Shown one piece after another: positions 12,055-25,583 of a DNA stretch of 64,000 bases. Positions within the stretch are counted from its first letter, which is position 1, and every line of letters starts with the position of its first letter. Source of the DNA: Megalobrama amblycephala (Eukaryota > Chordata > Actinopteri > Cypriniformes > Xenocyprididae). The stretch lies in the NCBI RefSeq assembly GCF_018812025.1, contig NC_063050.1, forward strand, positions 57,548,147 through 57,612,146, read 5' to 3'. A model generated the notes under the pieces. The model was not told where the DNA came from and did not search any database. It saw nothing but the letters and a program-made list of their open reading frames with translations. A program made the translations under genes and the position numbers.

Positions 12055-15000
12055 TTTTAATTTAAATAATTAAAGTACTTTTAAATAACTTTATAATAAT
12101 TGTAATAAATGTCACAATCAGCTGTGCCTTTAATAATATAGCAGATCTCAATGCTAAAAGGCTGATTTATACTTCTGCGTCTGTCCTACGCCAGAGCCTC
12201 TGTGCCATAGGCTGTGCCTGTTTTCATTTATACGACGATTTCATTTGTCGATGTGCATGCTGACCACTAGGAGGCAGTGTCCGCGGTCATGTTGAGAATC
12301 AAGGCAAAAGCCGAGAAGCAGCCTGTCATGTACGTTGTCATAGAGAAGCTTACAAACAGAAGACACCACCATTTTAGATACCAGTGAAATTTCATCGTTC
12401 TCGATATACCAAGACAAAATCTGTAAGCCTAAATAATATAAAGTTCAATCATTTCATAAGAGACAAGTAAACAGTCAATAATAAAATAAAAACAAATAAA
12501 CAAATTACAAGATAAATAAACAAAAATGCACAATATTTAAGACAATGTTCTGATTCCCCAAATTCAGATTCCCTTCACAGATACGCCTGTTTCAGTGGAA
12601 CAGGAAGTGCATGTAAACACAGAGCAGGAGCTTCACAACGGCACTGAACGACTGTGAATGGACTTCATTAATGCTCATTATCAGGATCAATGCAGCAAAT
12701 CTGCAGTATATGCTATAATCTATACATAACAATCCGATTACACATGTCAAAACTCAAAAACATTCTTTTCTCCATAGGGAAATTGATTTTTTAACAATAA
12801 GCCCTACTAGCGCCGAGGTTGTTAATCAATAGTGTCTTTAACAAGGAGATTTGTGGTGAAAAACTACATTACCCATGATGCTGCACATAAAATTCCACCA
12901 ATCAGAGGGTCAAAACAAGCAAAAAGTGCCAAAAGAGCCTTTTAGCTCCGTCCACTCCCATGAATCACCGCAAATTTAATCGAGATTGACTCTAAATACT
13001 TTTTGAATATATATGCATATTTTGCATAAACTTAAAATATATAGTTTTTAATTTGATTATGCTGTTCTCAATGCTTCATGGGATTGTAGTTCTTTCTCTC
13101 ACTAAAGCCATTAAATTCACAGATTTTTTTTCCAAATTCTTTTTTTTTTTCAAATCAAAGATTGTGGTGTTGTCATTCTCCTCTTAGCTGGTTGGCTTGG
13201 TTCGTGGCTTCTAACGCTTTAACAAAGACTTTTTAAAAATCCCTATGGGAGAAATGAATGAAATGAACCAACGGCGCTGAAAAAGTGGGCGGGAACTAAT
13301 GCACTCTATTATGGTCACTATGCACTTGTGATTGGTCAGATCTGCTGATGAGCTCGCTGTAGTCGTCTGCTTGTCCTAAATAAATAATTTTTACATGCAC
13401 CATCTATCTTGAATTATACATTTCACTTTCACTTTTTTTCACTTTCATTCTGATGCGCACAAGGCAGAAAAAACAGACGAGAACAAGGGCATGATGGGAA
13501 GCTGTTAGAGTCGATTAGTTTGACAGTTTAAATGGGTTTAGTTAGAGAGAGCTGAGAATGATTGAGAAGAAACACATCATTGGTGAAGCAACAAACACGA
13601 AATCATGATGGTTTGAGCTCCTGATGTGGATGAACATGTTTTTCTGAAGGTTTAGTCAGTGTTAACCTCTTCATCTGTGTAACCGGCAGTAGTAAAGTGT
13701 GTGGGACGGTCGTATCTCCTGATATGAGTCTTTGTTTATATGAGGGGAGGCAGGTTTTTCCAGTTTTGGATGCAGTGGGATGGTGAAGAACGCCCGGCGT
13801 TTGTGAGTCGCTGCAGATCATGTGATCATCTGGAGGATCATGACTCATGCCTTTATGCTTAAAGGCGAAGATGCACCTCTATGTGTGTTCTGCAGGATCT
13901 TTCCATTAAACATGTTTTATTGGACTATTCCACTTTTAATGCCAATAGACAACATTTTTATGTAGTAAACTCACTTAAGGACTGCTTCCTCTCACCGTCA
14001 GTTTGGGACCCTGAATGACTAGATATCGACTCGATGATGAAGAAATGCACAAACACTGGTCTAAATCAATTAGAAACATGTTTAGATTGCTTGCTAATAC
14101 TTCACAATAAGGTTTGATTGGGTAACATTACTTCACTGCATTAGTTGACATGAACTAACAATGAAAAATACTTCTAAAGCATTTAGTAATCTTAGTTAAT
14201 GTTAATCTCAACATTTACTAATACATTATTAAAATCAAAAGCTTATGAACTAACAATAAACAGTTGTATTTTTATTAAATAACATTAACAAAGATTAATA
14301 AATACTGGAACAATTGTATTGCTCATTGTTAGTTAATGCATAATAACTAATCGGACATTATTGTGAAGTGTTCATGCTTTTAGTAAATCTTCACAAACCT
14401 GTATTTCATTTGTTTGTGGCTCTTTGTAAAGTTTGTAAAAGAAATTGCTGGTAGCAGGAACAATAAGCTGTGATCATATTTCGCTGCGACTCAATCCGCT
14501 CAGGTTTATCTTTCACGCATGACGTTGCAGAATGACGACAGCCTGTTGTTGGTTTGTAGTCCTGAATCCTCGATTCACCCGCTGAAGCTCAGGTTCAAGC
14601 ACTTTAAGGCCTTTAAGCACATACATGAAAAGGTATTATGTTTCATTTATTAAGCCCGTAACCACCTAGATCAGAGATAGAAAGGGCCATTTACAGCCAA
14701 TACTGGCAATTTAGTAAGGAAATATGTGGGTTTTAAAGCTTTTTAACAGTTATAGCGCTGCCTATGGTCCGATCTCCATAAAAGTTGGCTTGCTTCTTTA
14801 AAATAATATGCTACATGTGCTCATGTAATTTCATGAATTTTCTTGTAACCAAAGATTGACCCCATACACGTGGTGAAAAAAAAAATATAGCCATTTTTGT
14901 AAAAGTGGCCCCGCCCACATCTAACATTTTGGCATCCCGTCACGGATATGAACCGAAAGGACTAGTTTGCAAACATAGGTTTTTTTAAAAATCCAAAATA

Positions 15001-18000
15001 CCCCAAAATTTCACCAGTTTATGAATTATTAGCCATTACATACTTTTGATTGCTGTAACGCCACTATCAGGCTGATCGGGGTGAGCCATGGTGACGTTGT
15101 AGGTGGGGTGGGTACTACCATCCCTCAGCAGCAATAACAGAATCAGCAGCACCAATAAAAGCAGCAGCAATAATAGCAGCAGCAATAACAGCAGCAGCAA
15201 TAACAGCAGCAGCAATAATAGCAGCAGCAGCAATAATAGCAGCACCAATAAAAGCAGCACCAATAACAGCAGCAGCAATAATAGCAGCACCAATAATAGC
15301 AGCACCAATAAAAGCAGCACCAATAACAGCAGCAGCAATAATAGCAGCACCAATAAAAGCAGCACCAATAACAGCAGCAGCAATAATAGCAGCACCAATA
15401 AAAGCAGCACCAATAAAAGCAGCACCAATAACAGCAGCAGCAATAACAGCAGCAGCAATAACAGCAGCAGCAATAATAGCAGCACCAATAAAAGCAGCAC
15501 CATTAAAAGCAGCACCAATAACAGCAGCACCAATAACAGCAGCAGCAATAATAGCAGCAGCAATAACAGCAGCAGCAATAACAGCAGCAGCAATAATAGC
15601 AGCAGCAATAAAACCAGCACCAATAAAAGCAGCACCAATAACAGCAGCACCAATAACAGCAGCACCAATAATAGCAGCACCAATAAAAGCAGCACCAATA
15701 ACAGCAGCAGCAATAACAGCAGCACCAATAATAGCAGCACCAATAAAAGCAGCACCAATAACAGCAGCAGCAATAACAGCAGCACCAATAAAAGCAGCAC
15801 CAATAAAAGCAGCACCAATAACAGCAGCAGCAATAATAGCAGCAGCAATAATAGCAGCACCAATAAAAGCAGCACCAATAAAAGCAGCACCAATAACAGC
15901 AGCAGCAATAACAGCAGCACCAATAACAGCAGCAGCAATAATAGCAGCACCAATAAAAGCAGCACCAATAAAAGCAGCACCAATAAAAGCAGCACCAATA
16001 ACAGCAGCAGCAATAATAGCAGCACCAATAAAAGCAGCACCAATAACAGCAGCAGCAATAATAGCAGCACCAATAAAAGCAGCACCAATAAAAGCAGCAC
16101 CAATAACAGCAGCAGCAATAATAGCAGCACCAATAAAAGCAGCACCAATAAAAGCAGCACCAATAACAGCAGCACCAATAAAAGCAGCACCAATAAAAGC
16201 AGCACCAATAACAGCAGCAGCAATAAAAGCAGCACCAATAACAGCAGCAGCAATAATAGCAGCACCAATAAAAGCAGCACCAATAACAGCAGCAGCAATA
16301 ATAGCAGCACCAATAAAAGCAGCACCAATAAAAGCAGCACCAATAACAGCAGCAGCAATAATAGCAGCACCAATAATAGCAGCACCAATAAAAGCAGCAG
16401 CAGCAATAACAGAATCAGCAGCAGCAATAATAGCAGCAGCAATAACAGCATCAGCAATAACAGCAGCAGCAGCAATAACAGCATCAGCAATAATAGCAGC
16501 AGCAGCAATAACAGAATCAGCAGCACCAATAATAGCAGCACCAATAAAAGCAGCACCAATAACAGCAGCAGCAATAATAGCAGCACCAATAAAAGCAGCA
16601 CCAATAACAGCATCAGCAATAACAGCAGCAGCAATAACAGCATCAGCAATAACAGCAGCAACAATAATAGGAGCAGCAGCAATGACAGCAGCAGCAATAA
16701 CAGCATCAGCAATAACAGCAGCAGCAATAATAGAATCAGCAATAACAGCAGCAGCAATAATAGAATCAGCAGCACCAATAAAAGCAGCAGCAATAACAGC
16801 ATCAGCAATAATAACAGCAGCAGCAATAACAGAATCAGCAGCAGCAATAACAGCAGCACCAATAAAAGCAGCACCAATAACAGCAGCAGCAATAATAGCA
16901 GCACCAATAAAAGCAGCACCAATAAAAGCAGCACCAATAACAGCATCAGCAATAACAGCAGCATCAGCAATAACAGCAGCAGCAATAACAGCATCAGCAA
17001 TAACAGCAGCAACAATAATAGGAGCAGCAGCAATAACAGCAGCAGCAATAACAGCATCAGCAATAACAGCAGCAGCAATAAAAGCAGCAGCAATAACAGC
17101 ATCAGCAATAATAACAGCAGCAGCAATAACAGAATCAGCAGCAGCAATAACAGCAGCACCAATAAAAGCAGCACCAATAACAGCAGCATCAGCAATAACA
17201 GCAGCAGCAATAACAGCATCAGCAATAACAGCAGCAGCAATAATAGAATCAGCAATAACAGCAGCAGCAATAATAGAATCAGCAGCACCAATAAAAGCAG
17301 CAGCAATAACAGCATCAGCAATAATAACAGCAGCAGCAATAACAGAATCAGCAGCAGCACCAATAAAAGCAGCACCAATAACAGCAGCAGCAGCAATAAT
17401 AGCAGCACCAATAAAAGCAGCACCAATAAAAGCAGCACCAATAACAGCATCAGCAATAACAGCAGCATCAGCAATAACAGCAGCAGCAATAACAGCATCA
17501 GCAATAACAGCAGCAACAATAATAGGAGCAGCAGCAATAACAGCAGCAGCAATAATAGAATCAGCAGCACCAATAAAAGCAGCAGCAATAATAGAATCAG
17601 CAGCACCAATAAAAGCAGCAGCAATAACAGCATCAGCAATAATAACAGCAGCAGCAATAACAGAATCAGCAGCAGCAATAACAGCAGCACCAATAAAAGC
17701 AGCACCAATAAAGCAGCAGCAATAATAGCAGCACCAATAAAAGCAGCACCAATAACAGCAGCAGCAATAACAGCAGCAGCAGCAATAACAGCAGCAGCAG
17801 CAATAACAGCATCAGCAATAACAGCAGCAACAATAATAGGAGCAGCAGCAATAACAGCCGCAGCAATAACAGCATCAGCAATAACAACATCAGCAATAAC
17901 AGCATCAGCAATAACAGCAGCAGCAATAATAGAATCAGCAGCACAATAAAAGCAGCAGCAATAACAGCAGCAGCAATAATAGCAGCAGCAATAATAGAAT

Positions 18001-21000
18001 CAGCAGCACCAATAAAGCAGCAGCAATAACAGCAGCAGCAATAATAGCAGCAGCAATAATAGAATCAGCAGCACCAATAAAAGCAGCAGCAATAACAGCA
18101 TCAGCAATAACAGCAGCAGCAATAATAGAATCAGCAGCACCAATAAAAGCAGCAGCAATAACAGCATCAGCAATAATAACAGCAGCAGCAATAACAGAAT
18201 CAGCAGCAGCAATAACAGCATCAGCAATAACAGCAGCAGCAATAATAGAATCAGCAGCACCAATAAAAGCAGCAGCAATAACAGCATCAGCAATAATAAC
18301 AGCAGCAGCAATAATAGCAGCAGCAGCAATAACAGAATCAGCAGCAGCAATAACAGCAGCAGCAATAACAGCATCAGCAATAACAGCAGCAGCAATAATA
18401 GAATCAGCAGCACCAATAAAAGCAGCAGCAATAACAGCATCAGCAATAACAGCAGCAACAGTAATAGGAGCAGCAGCAATAACAGCCGCAGCAATAACAG
18501 CATCAGCAATAACAGCAGCAGCAATAACAGCATCAGCAATAACAGCAGCAGCAATAATAGAATCAGCAGCACCAATAAAAGCAGCAGCAATAACAGCAGC
18601 AGCAATAATAGCAGCAGCAATAATAGCAGCAGCAGCAATAACAGAATCAGCAGCACCAATAAAAGCAGCAGCAATAACAGCATCAGCAATAACAGCAGCA
18701 GCAATAATAGAATCAGCAGCACCAATAAAAGCAGCAGCAATAACAGCAGCAGCAATAATAGCAGCAGCAATAATAGCAGCAGCAGCAATAACAGAATCAG
18801 CAGCACCAATAAAAGCAGCAGCAATAACAGCAGCAGCAATAATAGCAGCAGCAATAATAGCAGCAGCAGCAATAACAGAATCAGCAGCACCAATAAAAGC
18901 AGCAGCAATAACAGCATCAGCAATAACAGCAGCAGCAATAATAGAATCAGCAGCACCAATAAAAGCAGCAGCAATAACAGCATCAGCAATAACAGCAGCA
19001 ACAATAATAGGAGCAGCAGCAATAACAGCCGCAGCAATAACAGCAGCACCAATAAAAGCAGCAGCAATAACAGCATCAGCAATAATAACAGCAGCAGCAA
19101 TAACAGAATCAGCAGCAGCAATAACAGCAGCACCAATAAAAGCAGCACAATAACAGCAGCAGCAATAATAGCAGCACCAATAAAAGCAGCACCAATAAAA
19201 GCAGCACCAATAACAGCATCAGCAATAACAGCAGCATCAGCAATAACAGCAGCAGCAATAACAGCATCAGCAATAACAGCAGCAACAATAATAGGAGCAG
19301 CAGCAATAACAGCAGCAGCAATAACAGCATCAGCAATAACAGCAGCAGCAATAAAAGCAGCAGCAATAACAGCATCAGCAATAATAACAGCAGCAGCAAT
19401 AACAGAATCAGCAGCAGCAATAACAGCAGCACCAATAAAAGCAGCACCAATAACAGCAGCATCAGCAATAACAGCAGCAGCAATAACAGCATCAGCAATA
19501 ACAGCAGCAGCAATAATAGAATCAGCAATAACAGCAGCAGCAATAATAGAATCAGCAGCACCAATAAAAGCAGCAGCAATAACAGCATCAGCAATAATAA
19601 CAGCAGCAGCAATAACAGAATCAGCAGCAGCACCAATAAAAGCAGCACCAATAACAGCAGCAGCAGCAATAATAGCAGCACCAATAAAAGCAGCACCAAT
19701 AAAAGCAGCACCAATAACAGCATCAGCAATAACAGCAGCATCAGCAATAACAGCAGCAGCAATAACAGCATCAGCAATAACAGCAGCAACAATAATAGGA
19801 GCAGCAGCAATAACAGCAGCAGCAATAATAGAATCAGCAGCACCAATAAAAGCAGCAGCAATAATAGAATCAGCAGCACCAATAAAAGCAGCAGCAATAA
19901 CAGCATCAGCAATAATAACAGCAGCAGCAATAACAGAATCAGCAGCAGCAATAACAGCAGCACCAATAAAAGCAGCACCAATAAAAGCAGCAGCAATAAT
20001 AGCAGCACCAATAAAAGCAGCACCAATAACAGCAGCAGCAATAACAGCAGCAGCAGCAATAACAGCAGCAGCAGCAATAACAGCATCAGCAATAACAGCA
20101 GCAACAATAATAGGAGCAGCAGCAATAACAGCCGCAGCAATAACAGCATCAGCAATAACAACATCAGCAATAACAGCATCAGCAATAACAGCAGCAGCAA
20201 TAATAGAATCAGCAGCACCAATAAAAGCAGCAGCAATAACAGCAGCAGCAATAATAGCAGCAGCAATAATAGAATCAGCAGCACCAATAAAAGCAGCAGC
20301 AATAACAGCAGCAGCAATAATAGCAGCAGCAATAATAGAATCAGCAGCACCAATAAAAGCAGCAGCAATAACAGCATCAGCAATAACAGCAGCAGCAATA
20401 ATAGAATCAGCAGCACCAATAAAAGCAGCAGCAATAACAGCATCAGCAATAATAACAGCAGCAGCAATAACAGAATCAGCAGCAGCAATAACAGCATCAG
20501 CAATAACAGCAGCAGCAATAATAGAATCAGCAGCACAATAAAAGCAGCAGCAATAACAGCATCAGCATAATAACAGCAGCAGCAATAAAGCAGCAGCAGC
20601 AATAACAGAATCAGCAGCAGCAATAACAGCAGCAGCAATAACAGCATCAGCAATAACAGCAGCAGCAATAATAGAATCAGCAGCACCAATAAAAGCAGCA
20701 GCAATAACAGCATCAGCAATAACAGCAGCAACAGTAATAGGAGCAGCAGCAATAACAGCCGCAGCAATAACAGCATCAGCAATAACAGCAGCAGCAATAA
20801 CAGCATCAGCAATAACAGCAGCAGCAATAATAGAATCAGCAGCACCAATAAAAGCAGCAGCAATAACAGCAGCAGCAATAATAGCAGCAGCAATAATAGC
20901 AGCAGCAGCAATAACAGAATCAGCAGCACCAATAAAAGCAGCAGCAATAACAGCATCAGCAATAACAGCAGCAGCAATAATAGAATCAGCAGCACCAATA

Positions 21001-24000
21001 AAAGCAGCAGCAATAACAGCAGCAGCAATAATAGCAGCAGCAATAATAGCAGCAGCAGCAATAACAGAATCAGCAGCACCAATAAAGCAGCAGCAATAAC
21101 AGCAGCAGCAATAATAGCAGCAGCAATAATAGCAGCAGCAATAATAGAATCAGCAGCACCAATAAAAGCAGCAGCAATAACAGCATCAGCAATAACAGCA
21201 GCAGCAATAATAGAATCAGCAGCACCAATAAAAGCAGCAGCAATAACAGCAGCAGCAATAACAGCAGCACCAATAATAGGAGCAGCAGCAATAACAGCCG
21301 CAGCAATAACAGCATCAGCAATAACAGCAGCAGCAATAACAGCATCAGCAATAACAGCAGCAGCAATAATAGAATCAGCAGCACCAATAAAAGCAGCAGC
21401 AATAACAGCAGCAGCAATAATAGCAGCAGCAATAATAGCAGCAGCAGCAATAACAGAATCAGCAGCACCAATAACAGCAGCAGCAATAACAGCATCAGCA
21501 ATAACAGCAGCAGCAATAATAGAATCAGCAGCACCAATAAAAGCAGCAGCAATAACAGCAGCAGCAATAATAGCAGCAGCAATAATAGCAGCAGCAGCAA
21601 TAACAGAATCAGCAGCAGCAATAACAGCAGCAGCAATAACAGAATCAGCAGCAGCAATAACAGCAGCACAATAAAGCAGCACCAATAAAAGCAGCAGCAA
21701 TAACAGCATCAGCAATAATAACAGCAGCAGCAATAATAGCAGCAGCAGCAATAACAGAATCAGCAGCAGCAATAACAGCAGCAGCAATAACAGCATCAGC
21801 AATAACAGCAGCAGCAATAATAGAATCAGCAGCACCAATAAAAGCAGCAGCAATAACAGCATCAGCAATAACAGCAGCAACAATAATAGGAGCAGCAGCA
21901 ATAACAGCCGCAGCAATAACAGCATCAGCAATAACAGCAGCAGCAATAACAGCATCAGCAATAACAGCAGCAGCAATAATAGAATCAGCAGCACCAATAA
22001 AAGCAGCAGCAATAACAGCAGCAGCAATAATAGCAGCAGCAATAATAGCAGCAGCAGCAATAACAGAATCAGCAGCACCAATAAAAGCAGCAGCAATAAC
22101 AGCATCAGCAATAACAGCAGCAGCAATAATAGAATCAGCAGCACCAATAAAAGCAGCAGCAATAACAGCAGCAGCAATAATAGCAGCAGCAATAATAGCA
22201 GCAGCAGCAATAACAGAATCAGCAGCAGCAATAACAGCAGCAGCAATAACAGCATCAGCAATAACAGCAGCAGCAATAATAGAATCAGCAGCACCAATAA
22301 AAGCAGCAGCAATAACAGCATCAGCAATAACAGCAGCAACAATAATAGGAGCAGCAGCAATAACAGCCGCAGCAATAACAGCATCAGCAATAACAGCAGC
22401 AGCAATAACAGCATCAGCAATAACAGCAGCAGCAATAATAGAATCAGCAGCACCAATAAAAGCAGCAGCAATAACAGCAGCAGCAATAATAGCAGCAGCA
22501 ATAATAGCAGCAGCAGCAATAACAGAATCAGCAGCACCAATAACAGCAGCAGCAATAACAGCATCAGCAATAACAGCAGCAGCAATAATAGAATCAGCAG
22601 CACCAATAAAAGCAGCAGCAATAACAGCAGCAGCAATAATAGCAGCAGCAATAATAGCAGCAGCAGCAATAACAGAATCAGCAGCAGCAATAACAGCAGC
22701 AGCAATAACAGAATCAGCAGCAGCAATAACAGCAGCACCAATAAAAGCAGCACCAATAAAAGCAGCAGCAATAACAGCATCAGCAATAATAACAGCAGCA
22801 GCAATAATAGCAGCAGCAGCAATAACAGAATCAGCAGCAGCAATAACAGCAGCAGCAATAACAGCATCAGCAATAACAGCAGCAGCAATAATAGAATCAG
22901 CAGCACCAATAAAAGCAGCAGCAATAACAGCATCAGCAATAACAGCAGCAACAATAATAGGAGCAGCAGCAATAACAGCATCAGCAATAACAGCAGCAGC
23001 AATAACAGCATCAGCAATAACAGCAGCAGCAATAATAGAATCAGCAGCACCAATAAAAGCAGCAGCAATAACAGCAGCAGCAATAATAGCAGCAGCAATA
23101 ATAGCAGCAGCAGCAATAACAGAATCAGCAGCACCAATAAAAGCAGCAGCAATAACAGCATCAGCAATAACAGCAGCAGCAATAATAGAATCAGCAGCAC
23201 CAATAAAAGCAGCAGCAATAACAGCAGCAGCAATAATAGCAGCAGCAATAATAGCAGCAGCAGCAATAACAGAATCAGCAGCACCAATAAAAGCAGCAGC
23301 AATAACAGCAGCAGCAATAATAGCAGCAGCAATAATAGCAGCAGCAGCAATAACAGAATCAGCAGCACCAATAAAAGCAGCAGCAATAACAGCAGCAGCA
23401 ATAACAGCAGCAGCAATAATAGCAGCAGCAGCAATAACAGAATCGGCAGCAGCAAAAACAGCAAGAGCAATAATAACAGCAGCAGCAATAGCCTAGCAGT
23501 TCTATTCCGCCAAGACCAAATACAGTATATCAACATTGTCATACCCATTATCACAGTTATCACAGAAATCTTATTTTTAATTGAATATTGCAATGTTTAT
23601 TACAATTATTTATCTGTGCACATCATTGTGTTAAATTCATAATCTTGAATCAGAATAACTTCCCCTCCCTCTTCTCTTCTCTGAGAATGAGGGCGGGGCA
23701 ACCTGTCACTCACATGAGATCCACCAATAGCAAACCACAACCATCCAACCCTCCAATCAATTCCCCAAGGACAAAATCAAGCCCCGCCCTACATTTGATC
23801 TTGTTGAAGAAGCAGTTTCACTCAGATATACGTCACTATAGGGGAGAAAAGACGAGCGCAACTTCCCTCTTATGCCGACTTGAAAATAACTGTTGAACGT
23901 GAACATGTTTAGATCTGAAGTGGAACACAGTCGATTCTCCCTCTTTCTGATTGGCTGACTGCTGTTGCCCATGGCGATGCTGATGACTGTTATTGTATGT

Positions 24001-25524
24001 AATAAACCAGTTCAGAGACACAAACACTCTCTTGCTTCTGTCAGAAGAGATCTACAGGTGAAAGCTGCTGTGTGAGGTCGAGATGCTGGCACGAACCGAA
24101 TCAGAGTTTTGCTCAAACGTGTCTGTTGTGCTGAAGAGAGTGTGCTGACATGACCTGACTGAAGTGTGAATTCAGAAGAAACATGGTGGAATCACAGACT
24201 GATTTGTAACGTGTGTGAAAGGTTGCGAGGTCTTCTGAGGTGAAGACGGGTCGCCGTGGAGATGGAGAGAAGGCCAGATTGTGTTTGATTGTGCGCAGGC
24301 GTCTGTTCACAGCTGCATAATCCATACTGTCAAACAGCTGTCAGTCCAATGAGTGTGTGAGCGATCACTGACCCGAGATCAGCCGTGAGTGTGTGTGTGA
24401 GAGCGTGTGAGTGTGTGTGATAACAGGAAAATGATGCATTTCGGCAGTTGTTCAGCGTTGATTGAGTTCCGCTGTAAAGATCATCAATTGTTAAATTACT
24501 TCATTTCAACTATAAAGCATTTCTTCAAAAAAATTAAATCATCGTCCAGCTCAGTTCCGCTCTAATACAACAGAGCACATGTCATATTTTTAATATATTT
24601 TTAAGATGGAAGAATGCGGTTTTACAGATGCTAGAAACATGGCCATCAAATGAAAGATTGGTATCAAAGAGCACACCCAGGTTCCTAACTGACGACGAAG
24701 ACTTAACAGAGCAGCCATCAAGTGTTGGACAATATTCTAGATTATTATGTGAAGTTTTTGGTCCAAAAATTTGAATCTCTGTTTTTTTCTGAATTTAGTA
24801 GTAGGAAATTACTGGTTATCCAGTTTTTTATATCAGCTATACATTCTGTTAATTTTGTGAATTGGTAAGTTTCGTCAGGTGAAGAAATATAGAGCTGAGT
24901 ATCATCAGCGTAACAGTAAAAACTAACGCCATGCTTCCTATATCTCCCAAGGGCAGCATGTACAGAGTGAAAAACAACGGTCCTAGTACTGAGCCTTGCG
25001 GTACTCCATATTGAACTTGTGATCGATACGACATCTCTTCATTAACTACTACAAACTGATAACGGTCAGATAAGTATGATTTGAACCATGCCAATGCAAT
25101 TCCACTAACGCCAACATAGTTTTCGAGTCTGTTTAGAAGAATATTGTGATCAATAGTGTCAAATGCAGCACTAAGATCCAGTAACACTAATAGAGAGATA
25201 CAACCACGATCTGATGATAAGAGCAAATCATTAGTAACTCTAATGAGAGCAGTCTCAGTACTATGGTACGGTCTAAATCCTGACTGGAAATCCTCACAGA
25301 TACTATTTCTTTCTAAAAAGGAACATAGTTGTTGTGAAACTGCCTTTTCTAGTATTTTTGACAGAAAAGTAAGATTTGAGATCGGCCTGTAATTGACTAA
25401 TTCTCTAGGATCAAGTTGCTTTTTTTAAATAAAAGGTTTAATAATAGCCAGCTTAAAAGTTTTTGGTACGTATCCTAATGACAATGATGAATTAATGTTA
25501 TTAAGTTTGTGTGTGTATGTGTGT

Positions 25525-25583
<59 letters not shown>

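Noticed and set aside
15103..17949. 948-codon Ser/Asn-rich plus-strand frame resembling a low-complexity protein
   Set aside because: Same tandem array inside a prlr intron, with no domain and no splice or promoter context.
19109..23593. 1494-codon minus-strand frame of poly-leucine, and the similar 890- and 382-codon frames
   Set aside because: Pure translation of the 15-bp CAG/AATAA array; other frames over the same DNA are equally open.
24849..25226. Functional reverse transcriptase
   Set aside because: A frameshift before YADD, a break in a T-run, and missing ends show a dead LINE fragment.
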